From Gammaproteobacteria bacterium (GTDB lineage Bacteria; Pseudomonadota; Gammaproteobacteria; Coxiellales; Coxiellaceae), in assembly GCA_026399315.1 (NCBI GenBank), contig JAPLRF010000067.1:1-45861 (forward strand): DNA of 45,861 nt, read 5' to 3'. Of this stretch, positions 42,104 to 45,861 are shown one piece after another. Every line of letters starts with the position of its first letter. Within the stretch, counting starts at the first letter, position 1. The position numbers and the translations under genes are program-made. The notes below the pieces were generated by a model. That model did not search any database, was not told where the DNA came from, and worked only from the letters and a program-made list of their open reading frames with translations.

Positions 42104-43387
42104 TTAACGCCTCCGATTAACACGATGCGCTGATTCTAATGTGTCCGTATTTTCAAGATCATTTGTATTTTCTTGCGTCTTTTTAATTGTGTTCTTTGAA
42201 TGTGTACGGTTTGTATAAGATCTGTGGTGATGTCTCTTCTTATATAATGTGTGTTTATTTTTCATGTCGTTATTTATTTTGCCTTCTCGGTAGTTCTTGA
42301 TCACATCATGTATTTTGGAAGAGATTTGTGCGCTCGAGAAATGAGCGATGGAAATTATTTCTCTGAGAACGGTTTTATGCGTCAGTTTATTATAATGATA
42401 TACCTTCAATGTGTTTCTGACATGCTGAATATTAATATAGTTTTCATTGACACTCATAAAATTAATGCGCGGCAATACCTGAACAATTTCATAATTCAAT
42501 TTTTCTGATTTAATTGTAATATCCGGTAGAGAAACAATTGAAATATTAATTCGTTGCTTAGGTGAAACATATTTATCTATACTACTAACAATTAAATTAA
42601 TGGGTGTTTTTCCAGTCTCATAAATTGCACCTGTTTCGCGTGTTAATTTAATCATGTCGTCAATATACTCAGGTTTAACAGCACCAGCTAAATAAATATG
42701 AGGGAGGTAAGGGTGAGCTGCTTTTTTTATAACTGCCTTTAATGCGTTATAGTGAGACGGATCCTCCACTGCTTTTTGTATATACTGACCATCTATGCCA
42801 ATCAGATGTATTGACATTATTCCAGCTAATTTTATGGCGGTTAATAAGCCGTTTATGTCGCCTTTTTCAATGATCATAGAGCCAACTACGGTAAGTGCAA
42901 TATTTATTACCCATCCTAAATCGACAGGTGATCCTTTGCTTTTACATTCTTTTTCCTGTTGTTTTTCAAGTATTGCATTGATTTGTTGAGACGGTGTATG
43001 AATATAGCTAGACACTGAATTAATTTGGTTCTTCATTTGATTATTAATTGAATTAATTTCATTTAAGCTGGAATTGATTTCGTTTTTACTTTGGCTGGCA
43101 ACAGTACTAATTTCAATGTTTATTTTGTTTTTGGCCTGAGCTTTGTCTTCTGCGGCGGTAGCGCTGATTTTATTTTGAGCCTGGTTAACCTCAGTGCCTA
43201 TTTTATCGTCAGCTTTATTTTTTATTTTGTTTTTTTCTGTGTTGAGAGCAGAATTCGTTTTGTTATTGATGTTGCCGACAATAGGGGTAACTGATACGGG
43301 TTGTTCGTTTGTAGTAGCCCATGTAGTTTGATTGATCAGCATCGCGCCGCACAAATAAAGGACTATGCATGTTTTTGCAAATCTCAC
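42104..43387 (-). CDS. Secreted Lys/Asn/Gln-rich protein of unknown function
   Basis: A 427-residue protein starting at a GTG at 43387, supported by a perfect AAGGAGG 5 nt upstream. The signal peptide MRFAKTCIVLYLCGAMLINQ ends near TTWA-TT. Residues about 40-140 form a long low-complexity coiled-coil-like stretch with repeated KNKIN/KNEINS units. A central hydrophobic segment is near 155-195. A more globular part is near 230-360. The tail is very basic (KKRHHHRSYTNRTHSK). I do not recognise a family. It is first in the three-gene unit with the nitrilase-like and LbtU-like genes. The coiled coil could span the periplasm, but this is a guess. Confidence 0.7.
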   Translation of the reverse strand: MRFAKTCIVLYLCGAMLINQTTWATTNEQPVSVTPIVGNINNKTNSALNTEKNKIKNKADDKIGTEVNQAQNKISATAAEDKAQAKNKINIEISTVASQSKNEINSSLNEINSINNQMKNQINSVSSYIHTPSQQINAILEKQQEKECKSKGSPVDLGWVINIALTVVGSMIIEKGDINGLLTAIKLAGIMSIHLIGIDGQYIQKAVEDPSHYNALKAVIKKAAHPYLPHIYLAGAVKPEYIDDMIKLTRETGAIYETGKTPINLIVSSIDKYVSPKQRINISIVSLPDITIKSEKLNYEIVQVLPRINFMSVNENYINIQHVRNTLKVYHYNKLTHKTVLREIISIAHFSSAQISSKIHDVIKNYREGKINNDMKNKHTLYKKRHHHRSYTNRTHSKNTIKKTQENTNDLENTDTLESAHRVNRRR

Positions 43388-43487
43388 AAATACCTCCTTG
43401 TATCAATAAATCCGTGATATTTTTACAATACATTAAAAAAAATCGGGTGTCATTGAAAAAATAGTGATTTTTTTATTGTATTTTGAT

Positions 43488-43753
43488 CATCAAATTAAAT
43501 ATTTAAATAATATTGTGGAGCAAGATCACCGTGGAATTAAAAAAATTACAAAACCGATGATGGGTTTTAAAGCGTTCCATTCTGCAGATGCAATGAAAGG
43601 ATTTAAAGACAGCTGGTGCGCCATGATTTTTTGACACACGTTTGAAGAAATCCGGCAATTTTTCTACATTCCAAACAAAACCACTGCGCAAGCCCGCAAA
43701 CTTTTTGCGCCTAAATTTCAGGCACTCAGTAAAATGGCTTATCAAGCAATTTA
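43488..43753 (+). pseudogene. IS6/IS240-family transposase C-terminal remnant
   Basis: Reading from 43488 the frame gives HQIKYLNNIVEQDHRG and then KKITKPMMGFKAFHSADAM, the diagnostic C-terminal block of IS6/IS26/IS240 transposases (YLNNxxEQDHRxIKxxxxPMxGFKxF, with the catalytic Glu). The frame is broken by TGA at 43636-43638. A further open stretch to a TAA near 43753 (IRQFFYIPNKTTAQARKLFA) may be more of the same element or something else. The N-terminal two thirds are gone. Confidence 0.75.
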
Positions 43754-43782
43754 AAAGTTTTCAACAGAACCACAATCTTATC

Positions 43783-43934
43783 GCTTTGTTTCCGTTCGTT
43801 TAGTACTCAGGTGAGGAGTGTGTTTGGAAAGACGTCGTGAACCCATCCATGGGGACTCGAGATTAGCATCCATGCTAATCACGCTTTCCAAACACACCCC
43901 GTCACCTTCGCACACACTCACTGCTTCGTTGCGC
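43783..43934 (+). repeat. Dispersed palindromic repeat B, copy 2
   Basis: The second copy of repeat B. It folds into a long hairpin: TGTGTTTGGAAAG (43819-43831) pairs with CTTTCCAAACACA (43884-43896), and GATTAGCAT pairs with ATGCTAATC at the tip (43861-43880). Stem differences from copy 1 (2162-2312) are matched on the opposite arm. Confidence 0.75.
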
Positions 43935-44061
43935 GTTGTAAACCTTGTTTTAAAGTGTTTCAAAAACACCCCTGAATAATCATCCAAAGCCAATTTATCA
44001 TTCCTTATTGTTTTATTTACTACGCTGGGTTGTTTAAGTGTATCCACTCCATTTTTCAGGG

Positions 44062-44216
44062 TGATGCTAATATTATTTCTGTTGCAAGAAGTTATCAGGG
44101 ATCTGGTGTCGGGGATCTGTGTTCGCATTCTGACACTGATCACTGATCACTGATCCCCGATCACTTTTCAGTTAGTGCAATACTATTTCCGTTACCCTCT
44201 AATTTGGAGCGGATAC
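44062..44216 (+). repeat. Dispersed repeat A, copy 4
   Basis: A near full-length copy matching 245-382 from CTAATATTATT to CCCTCTAATTTGGAG. It differs by a short tandem expansion of CTGATCA units near 44130-44155. Confidence 0.75.
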
Positions 44217-44317
44217 GTTTAAGTTGTTCAAATTTTAATGCTGGAGCCCTAATAGATTCATGACATATGCTTGCTTTTAATAGCAAAATCTGTTTTTGTG
44301 CTGGGTAACAGTTAGTT

Positions 44318-45013
44318 TTATCTTTCATAAGATAACGTTCTCTTTCGCACTAAATTTGTTTTTAAAATCCTCAAGTAATCAGTTCTTGAATAGACGCTGA
44401 GTTGTCGACCCATATTATCATTGTGAATACGTCGATGCAGACCGATCGCATCCGTGATTTTTGTTGGAATGTTTTTTTCTAACACTCTAAAATACCACTC
44501 AATAAACCCGCCCAGCTGCCTTTTTTCTTCAAAAAAACCAATTTGATTAAATCGTTCCTTGCTAATTAACAAAGTACCTGCAATATAACCTGGCAATTCT
44601 TGTTCATAAAATCCTATTTTTTTTCTGTCCTCGCTGGTTAGTGAGGGGCAAATAAATTGTTTTATGCGCATGAATACAATGGGATCATTTTCTTCTTTTT
44701 GCATTAATTCCATTTGTTTGCTTAATTTATCATTTTCCCAAATATCATCGTAATCCAGAAAGGAGAGGTAATCACCAGTGGCTATTTTCACACCCCGGTT
44801 TTGACTTATAAAAAGGCCATGGTTTTCTTGATTTATACAGATTACTTTATCTGAAAATTTTTTAATAATGTCAGTTGTTTTATCTGTTGAACCATCGTTA
44901 ACAATAATGATTTCTTTATTCAAATACGTTTGATTGAGAATACTATTAATCGCCTCTTCTATATATTTTTCACCATTCCAAACTGCCACGATAATGCTAA
45001 TTTTTTTATTCAT
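44318..45013 (-). CDS. Family 2 glycosyltransferase
   Basis: A 231-residue GT-A fold glycosyltransferase that transfers a sugar from a nucleotide donor. The N-terminus has SIIVAVWNGEKYIEEAINSI and IIIVNDGSTDKT, and the metal-binding DxD-type motif is DYDD at about 93-96 (SFLDYDDIWEND). An acceptor-region ED-like segment is seen as GGFIEWYFRVLEK. No membrane segments are visible. The ATG overlaps the stop of the preceding glycosyltransferase gene by 4 nt (ATGA). The pair probably belongs to a polysaccharide or O-antigen gene set that continues beyond the window. The acceptor is unknown. Confidence 0.93.
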   Translation of the reverse strand: MNKKISIIVAVWNGEKYIEEAINSILNQTYLNKEIIIVNDGSTDKTTDIIKKFSDKVICINQENHGLFISQNRGVKIATGDYLSFLDYDDIWENDKLSKQMELMQKEENDPIVFMRIKQFICPSLTSEDRKKIGFYEQELPGYIAGTLLISKERFNQIGFFEEKRQLGGFIEWYFRVLEKNIPTKITDAIGLHRRIHNDNMGRQLSVYSRTDYLRILKTNLVRKRTLSYER

Positions 45014-45861
45014 AGGGCTTCACCTATTGCAGCTTCATACATGCTTAAGTATTTCTGTGCCGTTTTTTCAATTGTAAAATGGCGTCTAACGCGTTTTTCT
45101 GCTGCCGTTCCTAGTTGTTGCATTTTCTTAGGATTTGATAAAAGCTGATCAATAACGCTTGCTAAAGCATGCGGGTTATTGGGCTCAACTAGAATGCCTG
45201 TTTTATTATGCGCTATCACTTCTTTTAATCCACCAACATCACTTGCGACAACTGGTTTTTTTCGCTGCCCCGCTTCCAATGCAACCATGCCAAATGATTC
45301 ATAATGCGATGGAATAACGACCAGCTGTGCCTCATCAATAAAATGTATTATGTCATTGTGCGCAACAAAGCCCGTCATTTTAATTTTATTGTCTAGATTT
45401 AATTTATTTTTTAAAGCAGCCAAATAAGTCATTTGATCTCCATCCCCAATCATGATGAGTTCAAGATGAGGGTATTTTTTAGATAATTCTTTCATAGCAT
45501 AAAAAAGGACTTCAAATCCTTTTTCTGATGATAATCTTCCAATGGCGAGAATACTGGAAGAATTTATATTGGCACAGTTTAGCGGTAACAACAATTTTGG
45601 AGCACCATTATATATGCATTTTATCGATTGCTTGTACTGTGTATTCATTTGCATTAATTGTTTCGCTAACGCATAAGAAACTGCGTTGACAAATCGCGCC
45701 ATTTTCCATAATTTCATACGTGAAGCTGATTCGCAATATTTTTTATCCACCAGCCCATGCAGCGTTACTAGAATAAAATATTTTTTATTCTGGAGTGATC
45801 GAGTTTGATAAAATGCAAGGTGATCTGAAACATCGTGAATATTAATGATATCAGGTTGAAA
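45010..45861 (-). CDS. Family 4 glycosyltransferase, 5' part cut by the window edge
   Basis: The frame stays open from the stop at 45010 to the right edge. The extra 37 codons upstream of the GTG at 45750 read FQPDIINIHDVSDHLAFYQT and continue into a TLHG segment typical of this family, so the true start lies outside. Conserved GT-B features are GRLSSEKGFEVL (phosphate loop), LIMIGDGDQ and the E-x7-E motif in ESFGMVALEAG, followed by PVVASDVGGLKEVI. It probably acts with the GT2 protein on a cell-surface glycan. Confidence 0.93.
   Translation of the reverse strand, partial: FQPDIINIHDVSDHLAFYQTRSLQNKKYFILVTLHGLVDKKYCESASRMKLWKMARFVNAVSYALAKQLMQMNTQYKQSIKCIYNGAPKLLLPLNCANINSSSILAIGRLSSEKGFEVLFYAMKELSKKYPHLELIMIGDGDQMTYLAALKNKLNLDNKIKMTGFVAHNDIIHFIDEAQLVVIPSHYESFGMVALEAGQRKKPVVASDVGGLKEVIAHNKTGILVEPNNPHALASVIDQLLSNPKKMQQLGTAAEKRVRRHFTIEKTAQKYLSMYEAAIGEAL

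Larger units (their letters stand above)
43388..44317. other. Gene-free region of repeats and transposase debris
   Basis: This gap of about 930 bp contains an IS6-like transposase tail (43488-43753), palindromic repeat B (43783-43934) and repeat A (44062-44216). The order B then A recalls the nested B-in-A arrangement at 2085-2372. No intact gene was seen. A short minus-strand frame at 44166-44328 (ATG at 44328) runs from the end of the glycosyltransferase gene into repeat A and is probably not a gene. Confidence 0.6.

Noticed and set aside
42103..42123. Upstream start for the nitrilase-like gene
   Set aside because: It would overlap the preceding gene by 20 nt and ignores the GGAGG placed 7 nt before the GTG at 42102.
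43503..43745. Minus-strand open frame of 80 codons
   Set aside because: It is antisense to an IS6-family transposase remnant that is clearly recognisable on the plus strand.
43778..44143. Minus-strand open frame of 121 codons
   Set aside because: It lies entirely within repeats B and A and the sequence between them; the translation reflects repeat sequence and no start signal is seen.
44166..44328. Small minus-strand frame overlapping the end of the GT2 gene
   Set aside because: It depends on repeat A for its C-terminus and has no ribosome binding site; kept only as a note on repeat A.

Overview
The window is an AT-rich stretch of a gammaproteobacterial chromosome. Its most likely home is the Legionellales (the Legionella, Coxiella and amoeba-associated relatives). 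This placement is inference from content: a two-domain QueF, an LbtU-like siderophore-porin homologue, a large membrane protein with an acidic C-terminus and a CaaX-like tail, and many short palindromic repeats and transposase scraps. No rRNA, tRNA, CRISPR array or complete insertion sequence was seen.

Layout. 1-6180 is mostly ordinary chromosome: a cut gene at the left edge, a LysP-like amino acid permease, queF and a dihydrouridine synthase gene separated by a palindromic MITE-like element, and an unknown membrane protein. 6193-36550 is a secondary-metabolite locus of about 30 kb. Its left arm, on the minus strand, is a tight four-gene tailoring operon: tryptophan-halogenase family protein, SyrP/TauD-type Fe(II) dioxygenase, sulfotransferase and kynurenine-3-monooxygenase-like flavoprotein. 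A divergent intergenic region with a perfect 16-bp palindrome separates this from a small outer-membrane beta-barrel gene. Two giant nonribosomal peptide synthetases (NRPS; 5494 and 2580 aa) follow on the plus strand, 17 nt apart. 36646-38919 is tex. 38920-39658 holds transposase remnants. 39659-43387 is a tightly coupled three-gene unit: secreted unknown protein, TraB/Lnt-like membrane nitrilase, LbtU-like outer-membrane protein. 43388-44317 is another scrap and repeat region. The window ends in two overlapping glycosyltransferase genes, the last cut by the edge.

The assembly line reads A-T-E / C-T / C-A-T / C-A-T-E / Cy-A(Ox)-T // C-A-T / C-T / C-T / C. By-eye specificity pockets suggest Asn (then epimerised) as starter, an enlarged aromatic-type pocket in A3 (a candidate for the halogenated tryptophan), an unrecognised A4 substrate made D, Cys cyclised and oxidised to a thiazole, and Ser. 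Three carrier domains (T2, T7, T8) have no adenylation domain of their own. In module 2 the A domain looks deleted, leaving a scar. The second protein ends in a near-identical triplicated T-C unit with no thioesterase. The likely product is a chlorinated, possibly hydroxylated and sulfated, thiazole-containing peptide released by a terminal condensation domain. The LbtU-like gene nearby makes a metallophore role worth testing, but this is speculative. No phosphopantetheinyl transferase, flavin reductase, MbtH-like protein or dedicated exporter is visible here.
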